Assembly: GCA_963971575.1 (NCBI GenBank)
Contig: OZ020624.1
Span: 30,392,356 to 30,456,355, forward strand
From: Liopterus haemorrhoidalis
Taxonomy: Eukaryota; Arthropoda; Insecta; Coleoptera; Dytiscidae
Length of the DNA stretch: 64,000 nt
Reading direction: 5' to 3'
Shown: in pieces, positions 10,961 to 21,830 of the stretch
Layout of the letters: each line of letters begins with the position of its first letter
Position numbering within the stretch: the stretch's first letter is position 1
Program-made: the position numbers and the translations under genes
The notes under the pieces: model-generated
The model's database searches: none
Told to the model about the DNA's origin: nothing
What the model saw: the letters and a program-made list of their open reading frames with translations, nothing else

Positions 10961-11544
10961 CCTGAAGCCAAACTCTGAAAAATTATTACACGCATATTCA
11001 CATTTTAGAATTATATGTTAAAAGTAATTCTACAATTTGTTTTTTAAAAATGAAAGGAATTTAATACTAGCATCAAAGGGTTAATTTTGATGGAACATAC
11101 ATTCTCACAAACGAACAAATTTATATATTAGTGTAGATGTGTTTATTCAATTTATAATTTAATCTGTTAAATAATTAATTTAATTAATTTATTTTTTAAC
11201 CATCTTCAAATAATCTATATTTCAATATTACGTTTTACATTCTTCCATGTTTAATGAATCTGTTCGATCATTAATTTTCAAATTTTAATCATTGATTTAA
11301 ATTTTCAGGATAAAATCCGAATGCCAATGATCGTTAATACTGGATTTTTACATACTGAAATCGGTCTCCCCTAACGAACATAACGAACGGACGATGTATT
11401 AAAAATCAAAGAGGAAAAACGGCGTATAAGTCACTGATAATTAAAAATCTACACCCTATCAATAGAGAGAATATTCACAAAGCATTGTCTTACTTAGCAA
11501 CAGTTATAATATTTATTTTCATGCTTGATGTCTTTTGGTGTATA
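10961..11544. other. AT-rich interval
   Basis: No features were recognised. Confidence 0.6.
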
Positions 11545-11546
11545 TA

Positions 11547-12856
11547 CAAGGTGTCTCAAAAGAAATTTTATATTTAGTGGATCGATTAAAAAAAAAGTAA
11601 GCCGTATATAGAAAAAATGTTTATTAATTATTAAAATACACTTTTTGGGGATTTATTTCTTAATAATAATATCGTCTAAATGTAGACCCTCGCGTTCTCG
11701 GCACTCATTTAATCGAACAGTAAAATTACTTATGACGTCTCGGCAGGTGGACTCAGGGATGGCTGCCATTTCGTGACGGATATTTTCTTTCAAATGCGCC
11801 AGTGAAGTCGGTTTATTGGCGTAAACTTTAGATTTAAGATAACCCCATAGGAAAAAGTCCATAGGGGTTAAATCTGGACTGCGTGGAGGCCAATTTATGT
11901 CACCTCTCCGGGAGATCAATTTGCCTGAGAAAATTTCACGAACACGTGGCCGAGACATATTGGACGTGTGTGAAGTTGCTCCGTTCTGTTGGAACCATGT
12001 TCTTTGGTTATAGCCAGGAAAGTTTTGCAGTTCAGGTATCAAGAAGTTGTCTAACATCTCCACATAACGCTCTGAATTCACTGTAACTGCACGCCCCCTT
12101 TCGTCTTCAAAAAAGTAAGGGCCGATAATTCCTCGCGCCGACATCGCAGCCCATACGGTCACTTTAGGCGAATGTAGAGGTTTCTGATGTTTGCATTTCG
12201 GATTCGTTGCACTCCAGTAGCGGCAGTTCTGCTTATTTACGTGGCCGTTAAGATGAAAATGAGCTTCATCCGAAAACAAAATGTTGGTAAACGTTTAAAA
12301 TCGCTCAATCACCTGATTTACGAAATTAAGCCTCTGACTGGCATCTTGGGGCTTTAATTCTTGCACCAATTGAATTTTGTAGGGGTGCAGCTTTAGGTCT
12401 TTGTGCATAATGCGATGTAATGATGATCTATGCACATTTAAAGCACTTGCGCGCTTCCGAATTGGAAGGTTCGGGTCGTCACGAACAGACTGATTAACAT
12501 TCTCCACGTTTTCTACCGTTCTTGATGACCTAGGTCGCCCGGATTTTGATTTATCCAGCGTTGTACCAGTCTCTTCAAACTTTTTAACCCAATGTCGAAT
12601 GAGAGGAATGCTTGGCGCATCATTTAAGTGGCGAAAACCTCGAATACTGCAGAATTTTCTACGCGCTACAGCCGCCGAATCACCGTTTTTGTAAAACTCT
12701 CGCACGCATAACGCGCGGTCTGCTCCTGAGAAACGCTCAATAGCGATTGAATTCCCAAGAGCCAGGCTACCGATTGACATAACCCCCGCGCCCCTCGGAT
12801 ACGTTGCGTTCACGCAGTAAGCTAAATAAATATAAAATTTCTTTTGAGACACCTTG
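11547..12856 (-). mobile_element. near-complete Tc1/mariner element, DD41D spacing
   Basis: Perfect 30-bp terminal inverted repeats (beginning CAAGGTGTCTCAAAAGAAAT) lie at 11547-11576 and 12827-12856, bounded by TA on both sides (11545-11546 and 12857-12858). The 1310-bp length is normal for the superfamily. It carries one transposase frame on the minus strand. Both ends are identical to each other, which suggests a fairly recent insertion next to the R2/R4-like LINE piece at 12935. Confidence 0.93.
11653..12780 (-). pseudogene. DD41D-type transposase, one internal stop
   Basis: The 375-codon frame starts at MSIGSLALGN (ATG 12778-12780). The N-terminus has helix-turn-helix regions (RFSGADRALCVREFY, then GRPRSSRTVENV and HRSSLHRIM). 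The catalytic core follows: FSDEAHF (first Asp), QQNGATSHT and PRSPDLTPMDFFLWG (third Asp). Counting from the residue of QQNGA to the Asp of TPMD gives 41 intervening residues. Two defects are seen: a TAA at 12295-12297, in frame, and Asn instead of the second catalytic Asp (codon 11983-11985). Cut-and-paste activity is therefore not expected from this copy, although the ends could be mobilised in trans. Confidence 0.9.
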
Positions 12857-12934
12857 TATTTCTCATTACAATAATACAATATTGGTGATTTAAAGATAAG
12901 CAAAATGCGTATAAATATATATACATATACCTCC

Positions 12935-13436
12935 AACTATATGCCTCCGAGTGATCTACAAAGCACTCTGGATACTGTTTATATTTATGATAAGGCGGTT
13001 GGCATGAAATTCGTCCTGGATAAATGCGTAGTCCTCCATTTTAAACGAGGTCGATGTGAAGGTGATGGCGTCGATGTCCAGTTGATTGATGGGAGTATCA
13101 TACGACATCTAGATGCTAGAGAGGCTTATACGTACCTAAGTATTGCACAAAGCACGCTTCTAGGTGCTAATACCAGCAAAAATTCACACCACAGCAAGTA
13201 TGTTAGGACTTAGGCAGATTTGGTCTTTCCAACTGTCTGTACGAAATAAGATCTGCGTAACAAATATGCTTGATGAGCAATGCCCCCTATTGTCGCAATA
13301 TTGTACCAATATTGTCCCAATGCTCTCCCAATATTGTACTATACCTTTGGCGTTCTCAAGTGGAACGTTAAAGAGTTACAGACCTTGGACAATGAAACGA
13401 GAAAGATCATGAACATCCACCACAGCTTACATAAAA
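12935..13436 (+). pseudogene. R2/R4-like LINE, region after the RT active site
   Basis: It encodes AVGMKFVLDKCVVLHFKRGR, a HLDAREAYTYLSIAQ box, and later TFGVLKWNVKELQTLDNETR, as in the region after the palm of R2/R4-type reverse transcriptases. There is a frameshift near 13200. A local expansion of CCAATATTGT-like units at 13294-13340 splits the conserved PLLSYSFGVLKW-type stretch. The piece is interrupted at ~13436 by a minus-strand LINE and resumes at ~13813. Confidence 0.65.
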
Positions 13437-13812
13437 AAATTTTATTATTATTATTATTATTATTAAGATAAGAGCAGAAGCCAAGGGCTTGTTATGCTCA
13501 ATATACATGACATATGTTATACTTACAAACTACTTAAATATTATTTTACAGTCTAAACAAATGTAACAAAAACAGTAAATTCAAAATTACAATAAAATTA
13601 AAATTATAATTATTATACTTAGATCTAACATTAAACAAATATTCAAAACTCAGGGGAAAAGGTAGCTTATCCTAGCTTTGAATGTGTTTATGGTTGGGGC
13701 AGACACAACTTCTTCTGGGTATTTCCACCCACGTCATCTTGGTAGAGGATTGCTAAACCTATAATATCCCCATGGCGGAATTGTTCTGGGTACAAATATT
13801 CGGACAAAAATC
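13437..13812 (-). mobile_element. 5'-truncated CR1-like LINE, family B
   Basis: On the minus strand it reads RGWKYPEEVVSAPTINTFKA then RISYLFP and a stop, a typical CR1/L2-like C-terminus. The 3' part has the stem-loop GAGCAtaacAAGCCcttGGCTTcTGCTC (plus-strand 13472-13499) and a (TAA)n tail whose complement is at 13440-13465. It is inserted in antisense inside the R2/R4-like LINE. Confidence 0.75.
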
Positions 13813-14175
13813 GGTGATTCTTTGAAGCAACTCATTACCACTCATGAGTTTGCAGGTAAAGGGGCGTTCTTGTTTCAGTCGGCACGCAAAGCAGTTGATT
13901 TTCTCGGATTGGCCCAATTAACGTCAAACAGAAGATTCACTGGTGCTCTTATGTCTAACTAGGATTACAGATAAGCCTGCGAATCTATCAAAACGGCAGA
14001 ACATAAAATTCTTATGGAAGAACGCATGAGGAAAAATCTACACTCAACGCTCTTCCAAGTTATCCAAGTCCAGGAACTTGACTTTGCCTTCTTGCGTTCA
14101 TTGGGCCTAAGATCTGAGGTAGAAAGGTTTATATTTGCATGTCAGGATGGGGTGTTGTTAGATATTTAAATCAAT
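13813..14175 (+). pseudogene. R2/R4-like LINE, continuation after the nested insertion
   Basis: The frame reads DSLKQLITTHEFAGKGAFLF, QSARKAVDFLGLAQ, and further on LGLRSEVERFIFACQDGV, matching the segment between thumb and zinc-binding region of R2/R4-like elements. In-frame stops are present (for example after GALMSN). It ends shortly after ACQDGVLLDI. Confidence 0.6.
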
Positions 14176-14880
14176 TGCGTTTGGGTTTACATGTTTAGAT
14201 ATCATGCGTTTAATAGCGATGCCTGTATCACACAAAATGCTGAATTAGCGTCTGGACCGCAGACAATAAGCGATTGTATTTTTGTAGTGATTTAACACAC
14301 ATAACAATCAGTATGTCAAGTTTAACCGTCGTGTGCGGTCCAACGTGAGTGTGTGTCATATGTAGTTATTCTTAATATCAGTTTACAATAAATAAGTTTA
14401 CTCAACTTGTGTTATATTGTGCTTACGCGAAACCACCCTCTGCAAATCCTAACAGGTGTTAAGCACGCTGGGATATCTTTGTCTTCGGAAGGACGAACGT
14501 GTATTTTGAGCAGGAACTTAAGATCATACCTGCCTGCAGACCGGTTTCGACTCATAGGTCTACAGAGTACAGAAACCATTTCTAGATTTTGATAACCTAA
14601 GTTTGGGCAGTCTGATGTTGCCACCAGAGCGAACATTGTAATCATGCTTCAAGGTTATAGTTACATATTTGATAGAATTTTCTTTAACATATATATGAAC
14701 AAACTATAAATGGTCATAAAGTCTCTAAACAGCTCTTGGCAATGGTACCTGCTAGGCACATTGTTAAAAATTCTTACAGCACGTTTTTGAAGTAGAAAAA
14801 TTATGTTAACTGATTAACTTACACCCCAATGATGTAGTATGTCAATCGCAACTGAAAAGCAGCATAATAAAACATACGAA
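14176..14880. other. interval without recognisable features
   Basis: A short inverted pair TGGACCGCA / TGCGGTCCA lies at ~14254 and ~14335. The frames at 14407-14645 have no recognisable motif. Confidence 0.4.
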
Positions 14881-14882
14881 AC

Positions 14883-15000
14883 CGACCTTAGTAGCATAGT
14901 GGTAACACACGTGCCCAACGTTGCTAAGGTCTCAGGTTCAAATCCCGTTCAGGCATGGAATTTAGACAAAATATGAAATCCCGTTCAAACATGGAATTTT
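14883..15000 (+). mobile_element. tRNA-derived SINE-like unit with good A and B boxes
   Basis: The internal pol III promoter is well preserved: A box TAGCATAGTGG and B box GGTTCAAATCC at normal spacing. The acceptor-like ends do not pair well, so a functional tRNA is unlikely. The segment AAATCCCGTTCA..CATGGAATTT is repeated in tandem just downstream (14942 and 14977). The end GGCATGGAATTT resembles the unit at 2284. Confidence 0.6.
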
Positions 15001-15807
15001 CATTAAGACAAATTATACTTATCCTGGCTAATTGCCTCAGTAGCAAAAGCCATAAACGTTAAAAAAATATACGTAACATATCAAAAGATACAGTTCTTTT
15101 CAGCCTGAACGGGTAGATTACCCTTTTCAAAACGTTGGCCAAATAGTTGATGCGATCATGCCAGCTTAGTTGACAACCAACGAGAATCCCAAGAAATTTT
15201 TTTGGTCCTCAAATTCAATATTTATGTTAATATTGCGATTGAGAGACAAAATAATTTGTTACATTTTGTTATTATTTAAAGGAAATCGATTTTAATCAGA
15301 CTAACTTTCATCATCTCACGATTTAGATGGACTGCGATATGCACAAATAGCCATCGTTGCTGTGCGCCAAAAATTTTAATTAACTAAAGATATATATTTA
15401 GGACTACATCGTTAACAGACTAAAAACTTAAAACTCAAACGAATATTTCAATGTTGTAAAAGAATATGTTGAAAGTGCAATAACCTTGTAACAATGCTGA
15501 CATCTACAGTGAAACTTAGTAATTAACGATGATGTGAAGGGTTACATACACACGCTTGTTACTACAAGGGTGCAGACGTTAAATGAAGAACAGATTCAAA
15601 AGGAACATACCGGGAAAAGCGAGAGATTCGTGTTATAAAATCATTAAACAAAATTACTAACAAAAGGTATACAAATATGAGCAAAAATGAAAAGAAAATA
15701 TTTAATATTTTCATGTGGTTTTAACGGAAATGAAAATTTCCGGGTTTAACAATAAATTTTATTAAATATTTAACGAAATTGCCCTGGGAGTAGGGGGTAG
15801 TCTCCCA
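15001..15807. other. interval without recognisable features
   Basis: No coding, array or terminal-repeat signal was recognised. Confidence 0.5.
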
Positions 15808-15890
15808 TCCACCCCGTGTTGACCTGGATCGTTTTAAAGCTGTCTCCGTGGAGGGTATTGCCCATCGGGGAATCTAGAATTCTGGGAGCA
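15808..15890. repeat. segment shared with 52075-52160
   Basis: The phrase TCCACCCCGTGTTG is followed by a diverged but collinear match (GGATCG, TCTCCG, CCCATC) to 52075-52160, so it is an old dispersed repeat of unknown type. Confidence 0.5.
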
Positions 15891-15989
15891 TCTTATAACG
15901 TCTTTTTCGACCAGATATCTGGGTTACATTGTTTTCGCTTGCCTCACAAATCAATTAGGTCTCGGACGGTTGCGGAAAATTCTAAAGAA

Positions 15990-17340
15990 GAAAAATTAAT
16001 AAAAATGCAAAAAAAAGCAGCAGTGAAGCGGTTAGGTGCTAGCGGTTGTATAAGTCAAAATAGGAAGCCATGTTCAATGAATCATCATTTTGAAAATTTC
16101 TCTGAATTTTGCAGGGCTTTAATAATCGAAGCCTCAAATTTTTCCTAGACTTAAAAAGATATGAAAATTCCAAAAATTTAAACCGCAGTGCGTTATCTCT
16201 TACCGTTCTAAGGTTAGGAATTTTTAATTTTAGTCTTAAAATTTTAGGATAAATGGAGCCTTAGGAGTACGAAAAAAATACTTGAAAAATTCCTAGTGCC
16301 TCAGTTTTTGAGATATGGTCAACCAAAATCAGTTTTTTGCCAAATTATTTTTCAAAAATTTTTATTCTTCTAAATTAGTCCAAATTTTGTTTCTAGGGTA
16401 AGTGGGGCATAAGCAGTACGAAAAAAATATTCAAAAAAATCTTAGTGCCTCAGATCTTGAGATATGGTCATCCACTTTAAGTTTTTTGTCCATAAGTTCT
16501 AAAGGAGCAACCACCGCTCAAAATAGACCCATTTTTTGAGATATACGGCCCAAAATACCCCTTAAAAACAATTTTGAGCTCAATCCGAGATATTTATTTT
16601 TTCGTCAAAAATTGCGATATTTTTAAGGTATACCCCTTACGATTTTTTCAGATTTTGGCCATTTTTAATGGTTTTGCTTTGGCATTTCAAGAGACCCTAT
16701 CCGTTGGCCAATTATGACCCCAATTTTTTTCTACACTAAACAAGTAACGAGAATTACAAATTTTGAAACCGGAGGTCTTTACCTATTACCGTTTTTGAGT
16801 TAAAATTATTTTGATTCTTCAAAAAATTATCAAAAAAATGAACATTTTCAAAAAAAAATTTTTTTTTTTCATATTTGATTCAAAATTTGTCACTAGACTA
16901 ATTTTGGCCTAAAAAGTTCAAAAATTCCAACCGCAGGTCTCAATCTTTCTTGGTTTTTGAGATACGATCAAGAGAAACTGAAAATTTTCGTAAATTTGAA
17001 CATTTTTAAAATTGCTCTGAATTCTGCGGGACTTTAATAATTAAGGCCCCAATTTTTTTCTAGACTAAAAGATATATGTTTATTCCAAAAATTTAAACCG
17101 GAGGGCGCTAACTCATACCGTTATTAAGTTACGAATATTCAAATTGTTTAAATTATGTTCATTGATTTTACACTCATATAAGACTTATGGGGGTTCAATT
17201 GGGTTTTAATTAGAAGAGGGCATCAACTAATAAAGCCTCAATACATTCTGTGACTCAAAAATATATAAGAATTTCAAAAATTCAAACTGGAGGGCTTTAT
17301 CTTTTACCTTTTTTGAAATATGGAATAATGGAATCTCTTG
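15990..17340. repeat. block of diverged, interleaved repeats
   Basis: Two sentence-like motifs recur. One is CTGAATTYTGC..TTTAATAAT..CCCAATTTTTTTCTAGACTA..TTCCAAAAATTTAAACCG (near 16105, 16700, 17018, 17226). The other is AGTACGAAAAAAATA..CCTCAG..TTGAGATATGGTCA (16266 and 16412, 146 bp apart). The block is non-coding. It may be the inside of an old DNA transposon or a decayed satellite. Confidence 0.6.
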
Positions 17341-17941
17341 CCATTTGAATTAACTTAGATCGCGATTGTTTTTTGTGTTTGTTTTCAACTTTTCTGTTTT
17401 TTCAGTTTAATTTCCCTAAACTGATTTTCAGACCACCTAAAACCAGCTTATTTGAAATTCATTATTTGCATTCTCATTATTAAACAAAAATAAAACAATA
17501 AAATGCAAACAATATTTGAATTCTTTTGTTTACTCAAACCAAATATCAGTAAAGAAATATTACTTTAGCAGTACTCACTAAAATTTCTTATATAAATATG
17601 TTTAGGGTAATATAAACTAATAATGCTCTCCCTTTTAAGGGTCCCTTCTAAATATTTACACTCCCTAAGGGCTCAGATCCTTACTAGTGTTTTTAGCATA
17701 TGTTAGTTTCTTGTGACAAGCAAATATATTTAGAAGGGTTGAGCTATTGATTAGGAGAAGGATGCAAATTATTTCTATACGGGCAATTAAATTTTAGATG
17801 ACAAATATTCAATTATGATTTTGAGATTGAAAACTTAAGGTCAGCACCATAACTCGAAGAAATCTTGCTAAGTCTTTTCTGTTGCTTTCAATGTCCAAGA
17901 TTTCGCAGCATAGAAGGAAACTGAAAAGATGAGAGATTGGA
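17341..17941. other. AT-rich interval
   Basis: Nothing was recognised. Confidence 0.5.
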
Positions 17942-18290
17942 CTAGCTGATGTTTGTCTTCTTCAAAATGTCATCTTGCCATATAAGAGGCAACGTGTTAA
18001 GTTTATTGCAATCATACTTGTCAGAGCGAAAACATATAGTAAAAATAGGACAAAATGTGTCTGCTGAAAAAGTTATTAATGCTGGCTTACCACAGGGCTC
18101 TATTTTGGGACCCATTTTATTTATTTTATACGTGAACGAACTTCCATCTATCTGTAATAAATTATATATATTTTCTATTGTATTTTCTTTGACATATCCT
18201 ACGTCTGTGTGTACAGACAAAGGATATTTCAATTTCCTGTCATCTTTAAAATTATCGAAAGATATAAATTTATCCCTTTATAAATAGGTA
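17942..18290 (+). pseudogene. Jockey/CR1-type reverse transcriptase fragment
   Basis: It encodes the palm segment before the active site: IRGNVLSLLQSYLSERKHIV followed by [20 protein letters not shown]. The frame then leaves the RT consensus before any YADD box. It is adjacent to, but not continuous with, the next RT piece, which starts further upstream in the domain. Confidence 0.75.
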
Positions 18291-18299
18291 TAATATTTA

Positions 18300-19497
18300 A
18301 AGGGGAAAAGATGGCTTAAATAATTACAGACCCATATCACTTACCCAATTTTCTCCAACATTTTTGAAAAAATACTCTTTGGGCAATTGCTGGATCATTT
18401 TGAGGCACATGGATTACTGAGCAAATGTCAGTTTGGTTTTAGAAGTGGAAAATCCACAACGAACGCCATATTGGATTTTATATACTTCATCACAACTGGC
18501 TTCGAAACTTCTGATTATAGTATGGCCACATTTTTCGATCCAACAAAGGCATTTGACTGTGTGCCACATGATCTACTAATCAGAAAGTTATCTTGCTATA
18601 ACATCAGCAGAGTTAGTCGTAAACAGCTTGAACTTTTTCTGGTAGACCGAAAGCAATACATGTGGGCAAACAACTCTCAGTCAAAGGAACAAACCATTCT
18701 TTTTGGAGTTCCACAAGGCTCAATTTTGGGTCCACTGTTGTTTTTCGTCTACATAAATGACTTACCAGCTTATATACAAAATGCCAAAACTGTTCTATAC
18801 GCAGATGATACCACACTACTAAATCAGTATCCATCGTTTCATGAAGTAACAACCAACAACACATTAGTAAGAAACGATGCGAATGATTGGTTTTTAGCGA
18901 ATAGATTAAGCCTGAATGAGACGAAAACATTTATTATTTTCCCTACGGGAAGTGCCACATTACATTAGCCAAGACCTTGTAACATTTTTGAGCGATACCA
19001 TTGGCTCAGCTGGAAAAGTCATATTGGACAGATCGCTCAGAAATTATGCAGATCGGTATACTGCATAAGAAACTTAAAATCCAATGTCTCGAAATGTTCT
19101 ATTTACTGCTTACTACGCGCTGTTCGAATCCCATATCACGTATGCGTTGCTGGCTTGGGAACATTCTACCCATACTCAGCGAATATTTCGCTTACAGCGA
19201 CGAGTTATTAGAATTATTTGTGTTCTAAAGTATAGACAGGACTGTCGAAAATATTTTAACATTTTAGGAGTGATGACATTCCCGTGCCTGTACATATTTC
19301 ACTGCCTGATTTACATGCACATAAATAAAAATAAGTTCAATAGCCAACAAGAACTCCATAGATATGAGACAAGGGGTAAACACTTAATACGGCCGGCATA
19401 CACCAGACTCAGTTGTACCAGATATTCGGTTAATTATTACTCCACCAAATTTTATAATATCTTGCCAGAAAATATAAATAACTACATAAAACAATAG
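18300..19497 (+). pseudogene. Jockey/CR1-type LINE, RT and C-terminal part
   Basis: The segments run in order: NNYRPISLT and FEKILFGQLLDHF (separated by a frameshift), FGFRSGKSTTNAILDF, a palm-A like [31 protein letters not shown], the active-site box YADDTTLL, and after another frameshift LFESHITYALLAWEHSTHTQ, RIFRLQRRVIRIIC. The tail is NYYSTKFYNILPENI. RT catalytic Asp residues are present, but stops and frameshifts near 18965 and 19080 make it a pseudogene. It is the best-preserved RT core in the window. Confidence 0.85.
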
Positions 19498-20283
19498 TGC
19501 TACTTTTGTGTTTCACTGTCTGCCTGATTTAACTATTCTAAATAATCCAAGCGTGATTCATATATTTATTTTGAAAGTTACAACAGTTATAAAATAAAAC
19601 AACACATGTTTTATGCAACTGGATATAAATGAAATTTAAAACTCCAAAAATCTGTTATTATTCTGATTCTTCCCCTATTTAATCTTATTAAAAAATTTAA
19701 TTAAATCCATTTTTTTTACTTCCCCATCCATCACAAGTTGTTATCGTCAACATATTCGTGGCTTGACATTTCTATACCCTTGTATACTATACCTGTAATT
19801 AATATTGAGTTTGTCGAGTCATCTAGGGACATAACCCGGACAAAATATGGAATACTCCAGGGGTATTTAGAATGTACGAAATTTTAGATTCATTCCGAAA
19901 GCTTTACCACTCAATGAATGCTTAACAATAAAATTTAATTAATAAAGTTGGTATTGAACCCAAAATCTACTTTTGGAAAAATATTAATTACAAAGGTGTT
20001 ATAGGGATTTAGAAAGTTTGGAAATTTTGAAATCTAATTCATTGGTTCTGTCAATGGGGATGAATTGTAGATTTACACAAGTTCATTTTGTTAAGTATCA
20101 ACTGATTTATGGTATCTTGTAGGCTTCTTGTTCCATCATCTCATCAAATAGATGAATTGTGACTATACAGAGATATTATTTCCTTAATATGTTGATAGTT
20201 TTAGACGAAACATTTGGTAAAGGTTCATATAAATATTTATTCATCATGTTTACTGCAGTTCATTGCTTAGGACACTTATAAAT
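19498..20283. other. AT-rich interval
   Basis: Nothing was recognised. Confidence 0.5.
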
Positions 20284-20772
20284 AAAACAGCCACTAAACC
20301 GGACATAACCCTCCAGGAAATCGAGGCCAAACAGATGTTAGTGATCGAATTCTCAAGTCCAGCCTAGAAGAATATCTCTCTCAAGGAGGAGGAAAAGAAG
20401 TCCAAGTAAATGGATCTCTTGTCCGAGCTTAGAAAGCTGTATCCAGGGTATGCAGTTAAGCTTGTAGTTTTGATAGTTATTTTGTGTGGTATGAAAGCCT
20501 CCTATCGAAAGGAAATCGAGTCCATTCCCGCCTGCAGATCTTCTGCCACTTCTTTGATCTGCAGGATGCAGAAAGCAATGCTGCTCGGGTCACTCCGCAT
20601 TGTGCAGGCAGTGGATGTGGCGTAATTTCCGCATCTGCATATCGCCAGGATTTGGAATGCAGAGGTGTGTATTTAGCTCCACTAGTCTCTATTATGACGC
20701 GGCTCAAAAGGTTGCTGAAGCTTGCGATTAGTGGACGCTTGTCAAGACCTGACAAACCCTATAATAATAATA
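20284..20772 (+). pseudogene. R2/R4-like LINE, C-terminal restriction-like endonuclease
   Basis: One frame from 20284 reads TATKPDITLQEIEAKQMLVI then EFSSPA (stop), KNISLKEEEKKSK (stop), MDLLSELRKLYPGYAVKL and VVLIVILCGMKASYRKE, RMQKAMLLGSLRIV. KPD plus the acidic residue in VIEFSSP fits the PD-(D/E)xK nuclease of R2/R4-like LINEs. Two in-frame stops kill it. The 3' end has the hairpin TTGTCAagaccTGACAA (20739-20755) and a (TAA)n tail. Confidence 0.7.
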
Positions 20773-21830
20773 ATATAATTTATTAACTATGTTACAATAC
20801 GTAAATTGCTTAAAGTCAGTCGCAATTACACATAATATACACAAAATAATAATTTAAAATAGAAGAAAATATAAATATAGCACTAAATATTAAAATAAGA
20901 GTTCAGAGATTTATACTAGCTAGCAAGTGCATTAAAATTTAAAAGACAAGAATTCATTGACAGAATAAAAAGGATTGTCTGTTAAAAAAAAAATATTTTA
21001 TTTTTAAAAGTATTGAAACAGTCAGATTTAAAATGATCAGGCAGTAAATTCATGAACTTTACTGAATAATAATTAGTATTATTTTTTGATTTTGAAGTCT
21101 TAAATAGGTTGGATAAATTTTGCCTTTATTTCGAGTGTTGTAGTTATGTACCGGCTCATGTGTTACAAGTTCATTTAATTTTCTGTGCGCATACAATAGG
21201 GAATTATAAATAAATAGAGAAGGCAGTATCATAATTTCCAGTTCAAGGAAACAAAGCCTACAGTCGCTTTGGTAAGAAACTTCTGCTAGAATTCTTACAG
21301 CCCGTCGTTGTAAGAAAAATATACTTTCTACTGCACGAAAGAGTCGCCAGGCTAAAATGGTATAGGATATTTGCGACTGGAACAATGCAAAATAAGTAAT
21401 GCGAACAATTTCTCTGGAAACTGAGGCCATAATATTTCTTAATAGATATACAGTGCTACATAACTTATTGGATAGGAAGCTAACGTGATGATGCCACTTG
21501 AGGGTGGGGTCAGGAAAATCTGGGTTGTCAGAATTATGGTTTCTTAATGCAAATAGGAGATGTTGAGTTTTGCTATCATTTAATATGAGGCCGTTTTATG
21601 TAAACCACAGTTTCGCTTTGTTAACAACTTCGTTAATTTTACTTATGGTAATTTCTAAGGAATTAGATGTCACTATTATGTTAGTGTCATCAGCATATAA
21701 TACATTTATTATTTACAATGATGGAAAGTCGTTCCCGTATATAATAAATAGTAATGGTGCAAGAATAGACCCTTGTGGAACATCGACCTCGAGTGGAATA
21801 TGAGTCGACTTGGAAATTTTACAGAGACAA
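20773..21830 (-). pseudogene. Jockey/CR1-type LINE, minus-strand copy
   Basis: On the minus strand it reads DVPQGSILAPLLFIIYGNDF, LYADDTNIIVTSNSLEIT, then ALFQSQISYTILAWRLFRAV, IFFLQRRAVRILAEVSYQS and SVKFMNLLPDHFKSDCFNTF. The order matches the plus-strand LINE at 18300 but the two are clearly diverged. Stops are scattered. Its A/T-rich 3' tail abuts the tail of the R2/R4-like LINE, giving a tail-to-tail pair. Confidence 0.78.

Noticed and set aside
14249..14340. Inverted pair TGGACCGCA / TGCGGTCCA considered as element ends
   Set aside because: The pairing is too short, there is no target duplication, and nothing is encoded between.
14883..14955. Functional tRNA gene
   Set aside because: The A and B boxes are good, but the acceptor stem and anticodon arm do not pair properly and a SINE-like tail follows.
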